Shown here one piece after another: positions 15,101-23,471 of a DNA stretch of 64,000 nucleotides. Below the pieces are notes generated by a model, which worked only from the letters and a program-made list of their open reading frames with translations, made no database searches and was not told the DNA's origin. The number at the start of each line of letters is the position of its first letter. Within the stretch, counting starts at the first letter, position 1. A program made the position numbers and the translations under genes. This DNA comes from Balanoglossus misakiensis. Taxonomy: Eukaryota; Hemichordata. The stretch is taken from positions 124,001-188,000 of the forward strand of contig CM082587.2 in NCBI GenBank assembly GCA_040954595.2, in the 5' to 3' direction.

Positions 15101-17511
15101 CTTTTGAAGCTGACCAGAATCAGTTCTTCCTTCTGAAAGGTCAGAGCTGGATCATCTGACTTAGCAACCAGGTACACATACTGTTTTGTAACCACTTCCT
15201 CATGTGGTTGCCTCTCTGGTAAGTCTTCGAAATTCATCTTCATTGCCACACTTTGGGGCTCATCTACATATATAGATTGGTGACAATCAAATTTTTTATT
15301 ACTTTTCTGTGGTTACAATTCCATCCATCCATCTAGCCTTTCAAAGACACTCCAGAAGAACTTATGCTGTGTTGGTGCTGAGTATACTAGTACTTCTAAC
15401 CATGAGCGAATCCCTTAATTTGTTTGAATTATTGGGTTGGTCCAAAACAAAAAGAAATTGCTCAAATATTACAACAGGCACCAGAGTAATATGATATGGT
15501 TGTATTGTTGTTGTTGTTGTTGTTGTTGTTATTGCAATATGGAGTAAATTTCATTATCCAACAACAATATACCCATATACTCATATTACTCTGTTTTCTG
15601 TGATATTACACTTAACAACATCTCTTTGATTAATTGTTTTCATATTGATCCTGGGGAAGAAACATGCTATAAAAGGCAGCTAGATATCCTGAGCTAGCAC
15701 ATTGCTAACATAAGGCTAGTCTAGTCTTTTGTTCATCCAGGCTGCACGATTGTAGGCTTCCTGCAACTTGGCAGACTACAAATGTATGCCTTTCTTGTCA
15801 CACACTAAATGTGATGTCAGTCCCACAACCGGACGTCTTATATAGACATGAACCATTTTCTGAAGAGCCATACACATGGTGGGAGAGGATTATGCTCTGT
15901 TAGTTTATGTACATGTATGACAAAATACAAAGCAAGGAAAATAGAGACACATTCCAAGTGACTGTTACCTTTGATGAACTGTCGCTGTTCTTCCGAAAAT
16001 GTCTTCTGCCTATTTGGATAGTCCTGCAGATACAGTTTTACTGTTACTGGATTGTTGACATTGAATACAGTGACTGATACAGTCTCATCCACGCCAAGGC
16101 GAAATACATTCGGAGAAGAAATGAAATATGTTGGTCTGAAAATGGAGAGAAAAATAAACACATATATAAAAGAGATTACTGTAAAAGATAAAAGCCAAAG
16201 TTTTGTGGATAGTTAACACTCATGTACTATGTACATTCCTTTTTGCATTGTTGTTGCTATTATTATTTAATCTTGACTGAAATCCAATGTCAACAATCGA
16301 CAATCATATTCTGGATTATTTTGTATAGAAGAAGAATTAACTTTTCTTGATTATACACAGACCAACAATCTGATCAGTGCAGCACTATATATAATTACCC
16401 ACTACCCAGGTCCCTGCAGGCATATTAGTTCGTCATTGAGGGATGGTAAACAACCTTGTGAAATTTTGACAAACAAAATGCTCGCTTTAAATACATCTGC
16501 AAGCGTAGAGCTGCATCGTTTCCTGCTGTTACTTTTCCTGCTTGCCTGGATATTTTCCCTATATATCCTGGAGTTAAATTCCTGGTAAATGAAAATGTAT
16601 GTCTACATCCCGGAACAACAAAGTGTCACTTTCTTGTCAACACATTCCAGATGTTTCTGGTGAAACTTACTCTCTGACCTCTGTGCCTGCCTACCAAGAA
16701 AAGCTGCTATTTCACTGAGACATTTCTCTCAAATATGCAACATGTTTTTCAAACTTTTTTTTCTCTTAAAAAAAGAATTCTCAGTTTGATTTACTGTCAT
16801 TTTTCCTTGGGGACTCTAAATACTTGACATCTTCTTCCATGTCGCAGAGCCAGAAATAGTCTAGTATCCATCATATTATATGTCAGCTTTACTTCAAAAT
16901 ACAGCTAGATACTAGACTGAGCCAGAAAAGAAAAACTTCCAACACAGTAGTTCACCACAAATGGGACAGTGCAAGTACTATTCAAACTTTGAATATTACC
17001 ATTACTTTTATGGCGACCATGAACTTGTTGACCATGTGATCACACACACCCCTCCGGGCTGTCCGGGCTGTGATGTAGCCTGGTCAAGGGTAGCAACCAC
17101 TCAAACGCAGACCATGATGATGCTTCATTGAGTTTTTTTTTTTTTACTTCTGAATAGTTCTTAAAACTGATCATGTAATTCATGTGTAACACACACTGGT
17201 ACAAACTTATAGCAGGTGTTAACCACTGTGTGGCATACTTTTTAACAAGAATATCCCAATACACATGTGTCTAAATTGGCAATCGTGTTAAGAAATCTCA
17301 TCAGGCTGATTATACATGGCCATAAAATCATCTGCCTTGGGTAATTTGAGAATATCTGACCAAGATGAATTAAAACAAACAAAATCATTAAAACAAACAA
17401 AATCACTGTATGAGACATCATGGTCATAAACAGCAACAAAACTTACCCATCCTGAGCTGATGTAAATGCAGCTAACAGCAGGAGGAATATTGAGAGAGAG
17501 CAGACACCCAT
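1..17511 (-). CDS. Complement C3-like thioester protein gene (5' part, 29 coding exons, runs off base 1)
   Basis: Secreted complement component of the C3/C4/C5 branch of the alpha-2-macroglobulin superfamily; in the family, cleavage releases an anaphylatoxin and exposes a thioester that bonds covalently to targets. I joined 29 exons whose GT/AG borders keep one open frame of 1346 codons. Exons from the start codon down: 17447-17511, 15969-16135, 15048-15263, 14565-14617, 12021-12170, 11538-11580, 11227-11311, 10425-10524, 9835-10065, 9272-9466, 8882-9004, 8231-8299, 7731-7922, 7272-7421, 6879-6953, 6639-6693, 6268-6324, 5726-6029, 5306-5534, 4731-4940, 4105-4234, 3301-3402, 2928-3122, 2585-2663, 2007-2163, 1219-1293, 788-956, 402-616, 1-147. 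Domain order matches C3: MG1-MG6, RRRR site, anaphylatoxin segment, MG6/MG7, CUB start, TED with GCGEQ. The RRRR site and anaphylatoxin cysteines separate it from plain A2M or insect-type TEPs. C3 versus a C4/C5-like paralogue cannot be settled without the C-terminus. The family is about 1650-1750 residues, so some 300-400 are missing. Confidence 0.93.
402..956 (-). CDS. C3-like exons 27-28: C-terminal half of TED
   Basis: Exons 788-956 (residues 1170-1225) and 402-616 (1226-1297). Exon 27 carries RPYTMAIVAYALALANSP, an alpha-alpha toroid helix; exon 28 carries AVETTSYALLTQLKLG and WLTKQRNANGGFVSTQ, the closing TED helices whose G-G-F-x-S-T-Q end is highly conserved. The exon 27 donor is GTGAGT in phase 1; the exon 28 acceptor is TTTTCAG and its donor GTAAGA. 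Confidence 0.9.
1219..2663 (-). CDS. C3-like exons 24-26: TED with catalytic-type histidine
   Basis: Exons 2585-2663 (residues 1066-1091), 2007-2163 (1092-1144) and 1219-1293 (1145-1169). Exon 24 reads GYNRELTYRD and ends at TW, joining LTAFSMKIF in exon 25, the conserved S-T-W-L-T-A-F/Y helix. Exon 25 contains NWLLSMQREDGSFKEN and VHHKEMT; His1140 (codon 2019-2021) aligns with the histidine that in C3 and C4B acts as general base for hydroxyl transfer. Exon 25 uses a GTGGGT donor, chosen because GGVHGDAS in exon 26 then follows in phase 0. Two cysteines in exon 24 (AGCF, RACST) look extra relative to C3. Confidence 0.88.
2928..3122 (-). CDS. C3-like exon 23: thioester motif GCGEQ
   Basis: Residues 1001-1065. 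The internal thioester sequence P-T-G-C-G-E-Q-T is present; the GCGEQ codons occupy 3034-3048 with Cys1027 and Gln1030 as the bonded pair. LLGLAPDIYVLLYLTRTNQ follows as the first TED helices. Intact Cys and Gln predict a working thioester able to bond covalently to surfaces, in contrast to C5, which lacks it. The acceptor TTCACAG and donor GTGAGT are canonical. Confidence 0.95.
3301..4234 (-). CDS. C3-like exons 21-22: MG7 end to CUB/TED junction
   Basis: Exons 4105-4234 (residues 924-966) and 3301-3402 (967-1000). PEGQEQTFVHSIFLDPSGQM corresponds to the V-P-E-G entry into CUB. Between it and the next conserved strand is a low-complexity Gly/Asn/Asp segment with two cysteines (about residues 944-966). 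Exon 22 encodes INVLDVRLPADVIPG and CSVSVIG, the CUB strand leading to the thioester domain. The exon 21 donor is GTACGT and the exon 22 acceptor is TTTTGCAG. Confidence 0.85.
4731..5534 (-). CDS. C3-like exons 19-20: MG6 alpha half and MG7
   Basis: Exons 5306-5534 (residues 777-853) and 4731-4940 (854-923) encode the alpha-chain return into MG6 and most of MG7. Landmarks are TTWVIQAVGISRDSGMCVA, where Cys809 is the expected partner of beta-chain Cys560, and PFEMIAFKRFFVALNMPYSV, then RGEQIEIRAAVFNYDDDDIA. The P-Y-S-V-x-R-G-E-Q string is close to invariant in C3/A2M proteins. Exon 20 continues from VRVYLQG to the strand ending MLNVL at the GTAAGA donor. Confidence 0.9.
5726..6029 (-). CDS. 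C3-like exon 18: anaphylatoxin-like domain and alpha' N-terminus
   Basis: The exon encodes residues 676-776 directly after the RRRR site. Cysteines fall at 687, 700, 713, 726 and 727. The 12-residue gaps 687-700 and 700-713 equal those of vertebrate C3a (Cys23-36-49), and a CC pair closes the pattern. Two differences from C3a are clear: Tyr686 replaces the first cysteine of the opening CC pair, and the 713-726 gap is 12 residues rather than 6. Downstream ESDGRGR (R736, R738) is the likely convertase cleavage area. It is followed by an acidic stretch and the conserved SDFPETW strand of the alpha' N-terminus. The acceptor is GTAG and the donor GTAAGT. The anaphylatoxin assignment rests on position and cysteine spacing; activity is not shown. 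Confidence 0.85.
6268..6953 (-). CDS. C3-like exons 15-17: linker and RRRR beta/alpha maturation site
   Basis: Exons 6879-6953 (25 codons), 6639-6693 and 6268-6324 encode residues 614-675. Exon 15 has DKFDLGCGPGGGRDSRGVFE with Cys625; exon 17 has AYGCTSAAAKRRRRDLSDL with Cys660. These match the C3 linker cysteine pair that brackets the end of the beta chain. The basic run K666-R670 is a furin-type site where the precursor would be cut into beta and alpha chains, so a two-chain protein is inferred. Exon 15 ends at GTTTGT and exon 16 begins after a GAAG acceptor; both are weak, but the frame and homology are continuous. Confidence 0.9.
7272..8299 (-). CDS. C3-like exons 12-14: MG5 and beta-chain half of MG6
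   Basis: Exons 8231-8299 (23 codons), 7731-7922 (64) and 7272-7421 (50) encode residues 477-613. They contain the MG5 core (RISFIVVTRGKI, then RLIVYYINGQNEVVADAIWL) and the MG6 entry VCENRLLVSANDDRRQPGD. Cys560 in DVCENR aligns with the C3 beta-chain cysteine that makes the beta-alpha interchain disulfide; its partner is Cys809. The open frame of exon 13 runs on past 7731, but a consensus GTAAGT donor there plus smooth continuity into exon 14 fix the border. LAVDKAVYLLND is the usual A-V-D-(K/Q) strand of the family. Confidence 0.88.
8882..10065 (-). CDS. C3-like exons 9-11: MG3 end, MG4, start of MG5
   Basis: Exons 9835-10065 (77 codons), 9272-9466 (65) and 8882-9004 (41) encode residues 294-476, all in phase 0. 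SPYQFKFDKTVKHFKPGLPY (residues 348-367) is the MG4 entry strand, very like its C3 counterpart. AQPYQSPSSSYLLIQV marks the MG5 entry at about residue 458. Exon 9 ends at a weak donor GTTGGT after a Lys codon; this choice is supported because exon 10 continues in frame with the conserved IGVFYMNNKPAQ strand. Confidence 0.88.
10425..12170 (-). CDS. C3-like exons 5-8: MG2 end and MG3
   Basis: Exons 12021-12170 (50 codons), 11538-11580, 11227-11311 and 10425-10524 encode residues 168-293. MG2 finishes with a conserved W-S-A strand (residues 208-210), which also holds an N-W-S glycosylation sequon. MG3 begins at FEVREYVLPTYSIKISAP (residue 226 onward), whose EYVLP motif is diagnostic of C3/A2M proteins and is split across the exon 6/7 junction. 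Exon 8 starts by completing a Gln codon and reads QYVYGKPVTGS. Splice sites are canonical and phases (0, 1, 2, 0) agree. Confidence 0.9.
14565..16135 (-). CDS. C3-like exons 2-4: MG1 and start of MG2
   Basis: Exons 15969-16135, 15048-15263 and 14565-14617 cover residues about 22-167. Exon 2 opens with PTYFISSPNVFRLGVDETV, the standard first strand of MG1 in C3/A2M proteins. Exon 3 carries the MG1/MG2 boundary GYVFIQTDKPIYTP (residues 133-146), one of the most conserved strings of the superfamily. Exon 4 encodes VKMRILPLSQNMRPSDDM, the second MG2 strand. Phases 2, 1 and 1 join without gaps. These domains form part of the beta-chain ring. Confidence 0.9.
15505..15530. repeat. TTG trinucleotide microsatellite
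   Basis: Uninterrupted TTG run of eight to nine units in C3-like intron 2. Confidence 0.9.
16858..16918. mobile_element. 61-bp inverted repeat flanked by 9-bp direct repeats
   Basis: AGTCTAGTATC (16858-16868) is exactly inverted as GATACTAGACT (16908-16918). GAGCCAGAA occurs on both sides (16847-16855 and 16919-16927), adjoining directly on the right and two bases away on the left, as expected for a target-site duplication. Located in intron 1 of the C3-like gene. Confidence 0.45.
17447..17511 (-). CDS. C3-like exon 1: start codon and signal peptide
   Basis: The exon encodes 21 residues beginning MGVCSLSIFLLLLAAFTSA, a short N-region followed by a leucine-rich hydrophobic core and a small-residue cleavage site (TSA before QD). 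This marks a secreted protein. The start has G at -3 and G at +4. The donor is GTAAGT (17441-17446) and the exon ends in phase 1 of a Gly codon (GG) completed by exon 2. A TATA-like box lies about 130 bp upstream at 17639-17646. Confidence 0.88.
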
Positions 17512-17638
17512 GACTGCAGAACAGTGATGACGCAGCCCCTCTTCGAACAAAATTTGTCAAACTTTTGGCCAAATCAACTTTTGCACTGTGTCTGGATAGC
17601 GACCTTTACTCGACTGTACAAAGCCACTTGACCAATGC

Positions 17639-17646
17639 CTTATATA
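17639..17646 (-). promoter_or_regulatory. Candidate TATA box of the C3-like gene
   Basis: On the minus strand the sequence reads TATATAAG, followed by GC. It lies 128 bp upstream of the start codon at 17511, so a transcript starting about 30 bp downstream would have a 5' UTR of roughly 100 nt without an intron. Spacing and motif fit; transcription start is not observed. Confidence 0.5.
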
Positions 17647-19162
17647 CCATGTATACCACAAGAGATAAGATACCCCCTTTTTATAACATACATTTGTTGA
17701 TAAACAGGATATTAGAACAAAGGAACATTCCATTTTTCACCAAAATAGGGCTGTTGCATGCACAGTATGTACAGATTAGAATGTTCCATTACACTTTATA
17801 TCCTGATACATTGTAAATGTCAAGCACGCATACAGAGTAAACTAGAAGGGCCACACTAAGAAGGCCAAAAGTGCATCTATACTTGGGTTAGTCCAACTGC
17901 TTCCCTCAGCCGACACTCCAGTCACCCCTCCTTGGTGATTGGAAAAGTCCACATCATCAGATTGTCACTGATCCTTTTCTCTAGAAACATGCCACCCCAG
18001 ACACAGTTCCTCACATTCTGTTTTCCTGGAATCACTTCCTTATTTTTTGCATTTCCTGTGTAAATGGCTTTATAGTGTTATGACAAGGTCATCACAATAC
18101 AATACAATTACAGTAATTGACTGAGGTTCAACTTAAACAAACCTGGGTTCTCACTGGCACTCAAATCAACATATCTGAGAGGAATCGAAAATAATCATAG
18201 GAATAAATCTCTAATTTATGAAGTTCTCAGAGAAACCTGTATTGTGAACTTTCTGTGGAAAGATATCCAGATTTCTATCACATGAAAATTGAAGGGACCT
18301 ACATCGACCTGCCAACAATACTACAATTGCATCAATAATATTGTTAGTGATGAAGAATAATAAGAACAGAGATGCCATTTTCTGTTGGAAAATGTAACAC
18401 AACTTCTAGTAAATAAACACTTCGCTAAAAGGCTTTTTGACCTCATTGAAATAATTCCTGTCCAATCATGACACAGGGCACAATCACACAGAAATCTTAT
18501 AATCTGATTGCAGAGATAATACAAAAGGCAGTTAAATTTAATCTTTGTTTTCAGAGATATTCTTAAGATACTGTATTGATAAGAAATATGAACAATTATA
18601 ATCCAAAAGCATGGACTGTTTCTAGGGAGCCTTATATCGTGTGGGAACCGTGTGATGTTCAAGGCAGGCTTCGCCTACCAACTCCTGGGAACCATACACT
18701 GTCTGTTTATTGGGAATGGATATTGTTTATCTGCCATATTGTTGTTTCTTCTCTGTAAAGTCACAGCTTCACAATAAGCCTAAGTCTAATGTCAAGTGTG
18801 AATCTCCTGGTATCAGGTGTGAACAAAAGTCAAGGTTCATCAACATGTATATAAACCGTAGAGTTTTGAGAATAAAACAGACTTGAATTTGGTAACAGCA
18901 ACTCGCGCATTGAGTCTCATTCGTCCCTCTCCACTCCCCGAACCTTTCCCAAAGTGTACGCCATACATATATCGTTATATGGGCAAATTTAACCCGAATC
19001 CATGGGTATAGGGCAATTCTTTTCATGTTAAAGGTTTGTATATCAATATTTATTTCACAAAGTAAAAAAATACCCAAAATGATATTTGTCATCAATTGTG
19101 CAGTTTTAAAAAAACATGTGTGGACAATGTACAGTGGTTCTGAAACGGCAAGTACGTCGTCA

Positions 19163-19240
19163 GAGGGCGCTAGAGAATGTATCTTTGAGGAGAACCTGCA
19201 GCGGTATGGTGAAGCAATGTTGCCATGAAATAGCGCCCTC
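19163..19240. mobile_element. 78-bp inverted-repeat element with GAGGGCGCTA ends
   Basis: GAGGGCGCTA at 19163-19172 is exactly inverted as TAGCGCCCTC at 19231-19240. A perfect 10-bp GC-rich pair in AT-rich DNA 78 bp apart suggests a small MITE or paired protein-binding sites. It lies in the divergent promoter region, about 1.6 kb upstream of the C3-like start. Confidence 0.45.
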
Positions 19241-19496
19241 ATGTTCAGATGACACCTAAAGCAGTTACAGTTGTGTTTTGTGACATTGCAATTATAATGT
19301 ATTTGTCATCATAAATGTAAAACATTTTACCGGGATTTAACATTCCATCCTTTAGTTACTGGAATATCTGCAATTTTAAGCGTCAATATCAGTAATTTCT
19401 GGTAGTGCTAAAATGTTTATTTGCCGTTTTTCCAGGTCTAGGAAATGCCGGTCGCAAAAACTCATAATGAATCAGTAGTTATGGTGATGTAACATG

Positions 19497-19518
19497 TTCA
19501 TTCATTCATTCATTCATT
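19497..19518. repeat. TTCA tetranucleotide microsatellite
   Basis: Five TTCA units in the intergenic region. Confidence 0.85.
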
Positions 19519-21031
19519 TGCTTCATGTATTAATGATTTTCAGGTCATCCTGCAAAACATCTCTTCTGTGTGATACAATAGCAGTTGCTGTCTAATTGAT
19601 GACGCCTAAGATCTTCAATAATTTCCAAAGGGAGCTTACGCAGCATGTCGAATTCTTTTCTGTTATTTCACACCAAAATTGATTGCCATGTCCCTGCTAT
19701 TAACTCCATAGATATGTCCCTGTTAAATATGCATGCCCAGCCTGACTGGATCTGATTTGAAGACAACAAACACGCAGGCGCTATGTTATTAAATCAAACC
19801 TGAACATTCCATACAACGCTGCAACCGAGATGCTGTTGGGGGAATCATCCACACGCCCTCCCCGATGACTTAATCGTTCAACCAGCTCTTTGTTATATCT
19901 TTTCTGACTTTGTAAGAGAGAATAGCCGCTATCCCCACCCAGTCAAAGTGCCTGGACGGGGAAAATAAATTATAAGCAAAAACAGGGTTTGGGTCTGAAA
20001 GACAGAATGCATGGTTCGAAGACGTTTTGTCTGTTTTGTATAATTAGTAAGTAGCTCCGGGAATTGAGAAATTGTTGTGTTTATTGGAATGTTTGCATTG
20101 CTACTAGGAGGATAAGTTTGGTAATGCATGAAATGGGGTTTTGTCAACTCGCCGCCACGATGATGGCTGAAAATCTACAACAAAAACCATTCTATTGCAC
20201 GATTTTGTATTCGTTTTTTTCCAAGTGGTAAATACAAAATACAGCGGTATACTGTCAATAAATCTGCCGCATGTTTTAACCAGACTGCCGTAGATTTGAG
20301 CAACAAGACGACCTAGTGGCCTTATAACTTTCTTTAATTGTAACTCACAAAAGCAACTGATTAATTAATTGTTATTCACATAGAGAGATTGGGAAGAACT
20401 GAGATGTTTTGTTATATAATCCCATGAAAATGTTTCATTGTTGAAAGAGCTAAGGGAAAAAGACGAGGCTTTCTTTCACCCATCAGTCTGCTTACATAAC
20501 CACCTTCTTTCTAATCTTCATTCCTCAAACTTAGCATGATTAGTGACAATACAGGTCATTGCCCTTCCTAAATGCTGTCCGTACTTGTGCAGAAATCAAA
20601 CCCCCTCCCCCTCCTCATGTTCCTTGGGCGCATCGCTACCCATGATGCATTACCAAGCGAGAAATCCTTCTGTCTTTTCATTTAAAGCCACCACCCCACC
20701 CCTCATGTGTGAATTGCTTTTTTAACAGTTTCCAGTCTTTTGGTATCAAACTGATAAGTTTCCTGTTGGATAAATATGATAATAAAGTGGGGGCTTGATA
20801 GTTAAACTCTCAGGGTGTTGACGCTGAAAACATGATTACACCTTGCCTTAATTCTTGTCATACTTAGATGTTTCTGCTTGAATGTCATGCAAGGTTAGTT
20901 TGTTCTAAACAATCTACAACCTCACCAAAATTTGACAACTCACTCCTAAGAGAACCAGTGTGTAGATGGGAAATCACCAAATACTTGCTGGCCTACTGTT
21001 GCACATGAATAATGCTCAAACTCGAGCACTC

Positions 21032-21128
21032 TTAACCCTTTAACCCCCAGTTCCCTCTATAGAGGTCCAACCTTACCATAGAAAACAATGGGTTTCGACT
21101 GAACCATGCATGGTGGTAAAAGGGTTAA
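21032..21128. mobile_element. 97-bp MITE with TTAA ends (piggyBac-like)
   Basis: Left end TTAACCCTTTAACC (21032-21045) and right end GGTAAAAGGGTTAA (21115-21128) are inverted repeats matching at 13 of 14 positions. A TTAA at each border followed by CCC is the pattern of piggyBac-type target duplication. The interior has no open frame, so this would be a non-autonomous element. Confidence 0.65.
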
Positions 21129-23275
21129 CCCAAGCTTTTCGCAATGTAATCAAGCCCAACCACCTCATCAATGTGCTGTTCTTGAACGAAATTCAGGGTA
21201 TATGATATGGAATTAAAAACAAACATGAGAGACCACTCACCCTGATGAGATAGATTATGTTTTTCACATTATATAAAATGATACGTGCGAAAATAAGGTA
21301 CAGAAAATATTGAATCTACAAAAATACCGCCGCTATCTCAACAGCTTCCCCCTGCCAATTGATATCAAAGGATAATACCTCGTCCTTCTAAGAAAACCAT
21401 TCACTTTCATTCAAAGTCCTTAAGAATACAACATTTAATCTCTACTGGAACGACATTCAGTCAAGGTTGTTTTTTGTACGACCAGAAATAAAAAGATACT
21501 TTATCAGTCACAGCCCTGAAGGTCACAAGAAGTACACTATTTTCTTCCGATTGCCTTTTATATTGGCTGAGAACAGAAATTACTGTGTTGGTGTGATAAG
21601 AGATACTGAAAACACAATAAAGCCTGAAATGTGTGCATATTACGTCATTTCTTTCCACCTTGCAAGTTTTCATGCCTGCAGATGCCATGGATGTCATTTA
21701 ATAAGATTTGAATACTGGAAAGCGAACAATCGACTGACTTATGTAACCAACCTGCATTATAGGTATAGAGTTATCCTTCAATAGACAGAGGTCATTGGCT
21801 TTCCTTCATGACTGACCTTTGTACATTCAAGTTTGACCTCATTGCAGTTGCTGAATACAATAATACAATGTACTAGTTTTGTCGGCAAGTCTATCGTAAA
21901 TGTGTATACACTTGAATTAATGCGACTTTTGGGTTTCGCATGTACATGTAACCCTCGTCAATATAAACCACATGATATTTGGGTCTGCAGAAAAAGGGCC
22001 TAAAAACAAAAGTCATGAAATGCTGTGGCTATATATATAACTCCATGTTTGGTTAGGCGTGACTTCACACATTAAAGGCACTCGTAAACACAAATTGTAT
22101 TAATTATAGTGGTAAAGTTAGAGTTTTTAATTTCAAAAATAACTTCTCTACAGTTTTATTTACAGAAATAAAAACACAAATAAATCGTTAAATTTCGCAA
22201 AATTTAATTGCAAAATAACTGCCGGCAAATTTTGGGGAAATGGATTAATTGGGTTGAAGGAAAACTAGTGGACGCCTTTGCTTTTTACAGGGTGATTTCG
22301 CATAAACTGGCAACATTTTTTTCCTAGGTGCATTGATTATTTGGAAGCTGTTATATGTCATAAGACAAAGGCAAACTGTCCAATCAAAGCCCTCCCGGCC
22401 ATTCTCTATCAATGCAGCAGCCTATTCGCCCCTTCTTCTCGTAAGAGTTCTAGTGCGCCCTCAGTTGCGATATTAAATTGAATGCATGGGCCGGGTTGTT
22501 CAGCTGCAATTCTATATCCTCAGGTTGTCTTTTGTACAAACTTTACATGGTGCTGTTATGAGTAGCGTTTCTCATCGCAACTGACACACAAACCATTATT
22601 CACTTGCCGATTTGTTTATTCTGCTAATCTCTCCGGCTTCCTTGTGCATTTTCCTTTCCTCATTATATTCATGACTCGGATTTCTCAGCGGTCTCTATGA
22701 ATGCCAATGGTATGGAGACAGTAGGTAAACAAGATTGGTGGGACTAGAAAAAAAAAAGTTAAAAGTTCTTGCAGCAATAGTGAAGGTACTTGGTTGTCTC
22801 CTTGAATATGCCCTGTATTGTGAAGCGGCTGGAAACGATGGAGTAAAACTGTTCCATTAGTTTATTAGGCGTTTGGATGATAAGTAGCATTTTCAGACAA
22901 CCACAGGAACCACTACAGAAGTGTGATGATTATAAATACATGGTCCCTCCTTTGCTTATAATGTGGTTACCCCCTGGGCGTGTACCCGGGCATACCTTTT
23001 GTCTTTAATTTTCTTCCATGATTTTGATTCGCTGCTTGAAGTTCTGGCAAGAGGTCCCTTGTCTGCATTTCTATTAAATAGCATGATTAAGTAGTGTGGG
23101 CATTCTTGGGTCAGCGCTGTCATTGGCGGATCAGCTTGCCTGTGACGTAGGAACTCAGGTCATTCGCTGCAAAGACCTCATTCTGGCGATCTTCAAGAAC
23201 GAGTTGGGATCAAGACTTGAGGAGCGCTCAGAGCTTGGGCCGGCCGCGGTTTTTTGCTAATCTGTGAGAAGACCC

Positions 23276-23293
23276 ATGGCTGGGTGCTACTAG
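23276..23293 (+). promoter_or_regulatory. Possible five-codon upstream ORF in the collagen 5' leader
   Basis: ATG in the strong context CCCATGG opens M-A-G-C-Y and stops at TAG, ending 54 bases before the collagen start codon. If within the mRNA leader it could damp translation. The transcription start is unknown, so this is a candidate only. Confidence 0.3.
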
Positions 23294-23347
23294 TGTTTGT
23301 CAATATTTTTTTCAGAGGCTGATTTGGACTGTAGCCAAAAGCTTGTA

Positions 23348-23471
23348 ATGGCAGGGACTTGGAAGTATTGTCGGCATAAATTTAGCCTTTTGGACAGTCA
23401 GATACTGCTACTGTTTCTAACTGTACTGCTTTTTCCAGGCAGCCAATCGACAAAAGTACCTATTCCTCCAG
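23348..23471 (+). CDS. Collagen exon 1: start codon and signal peptide
   Basis: Encodes 41 residues plus one base. After a basic start ([12 protein letters not shown]) comes a hydrophobic core ([11 protein letters not shown]) and a probable cleavage near GSQS, giving entry to the secretory pathway. This is the first in-frame ATG; it has G at -3 and G at +4. The donor is GTAAGT and the last base G completes a Gly codon with exon 2, 13.6 kb away. A five-codon upstream ORF sits at 23276-23293 if the transcript starts before it. Confidence 0.82.

Larger units (their letters stand above)
17512..23347. other. Divergent intergenic region between the two genes
   Basis: About 5.8 kb separate the two start codons, which point away from each other, so regulatory sequence for both genes is expected here. 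Visible contents are the TATA-like box near 17640, two short inverted-repeat elements (19163-19240 and 21032-21128), a TTCA microsatellite near 19500, and a GC-rich stretch at about 23150-23260 just before the collagen gene. I recognise no coding exon. The longest open frames (for example 157 codons on the minus strand at 18769-19242) resemble no family I know. Confidence 0.7.

Noticed and set aside
1-17511. Identity as alpha-2-macroglobulin, CD109 or an insect-type TEP
   Set aside because: The RRRR chain-cleavage site, the following anaphylatoxin-spaced cysteines and the linker cysteine pair are features of C3/C4/C5.
18769-19242. 157-codon open frame on the minus strand in the intergenic region
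   Set aside because: No recognisable domain, no splice or promoter context, and it runs into the inverted-repeat element at 19163-19240. Chance is more likely.
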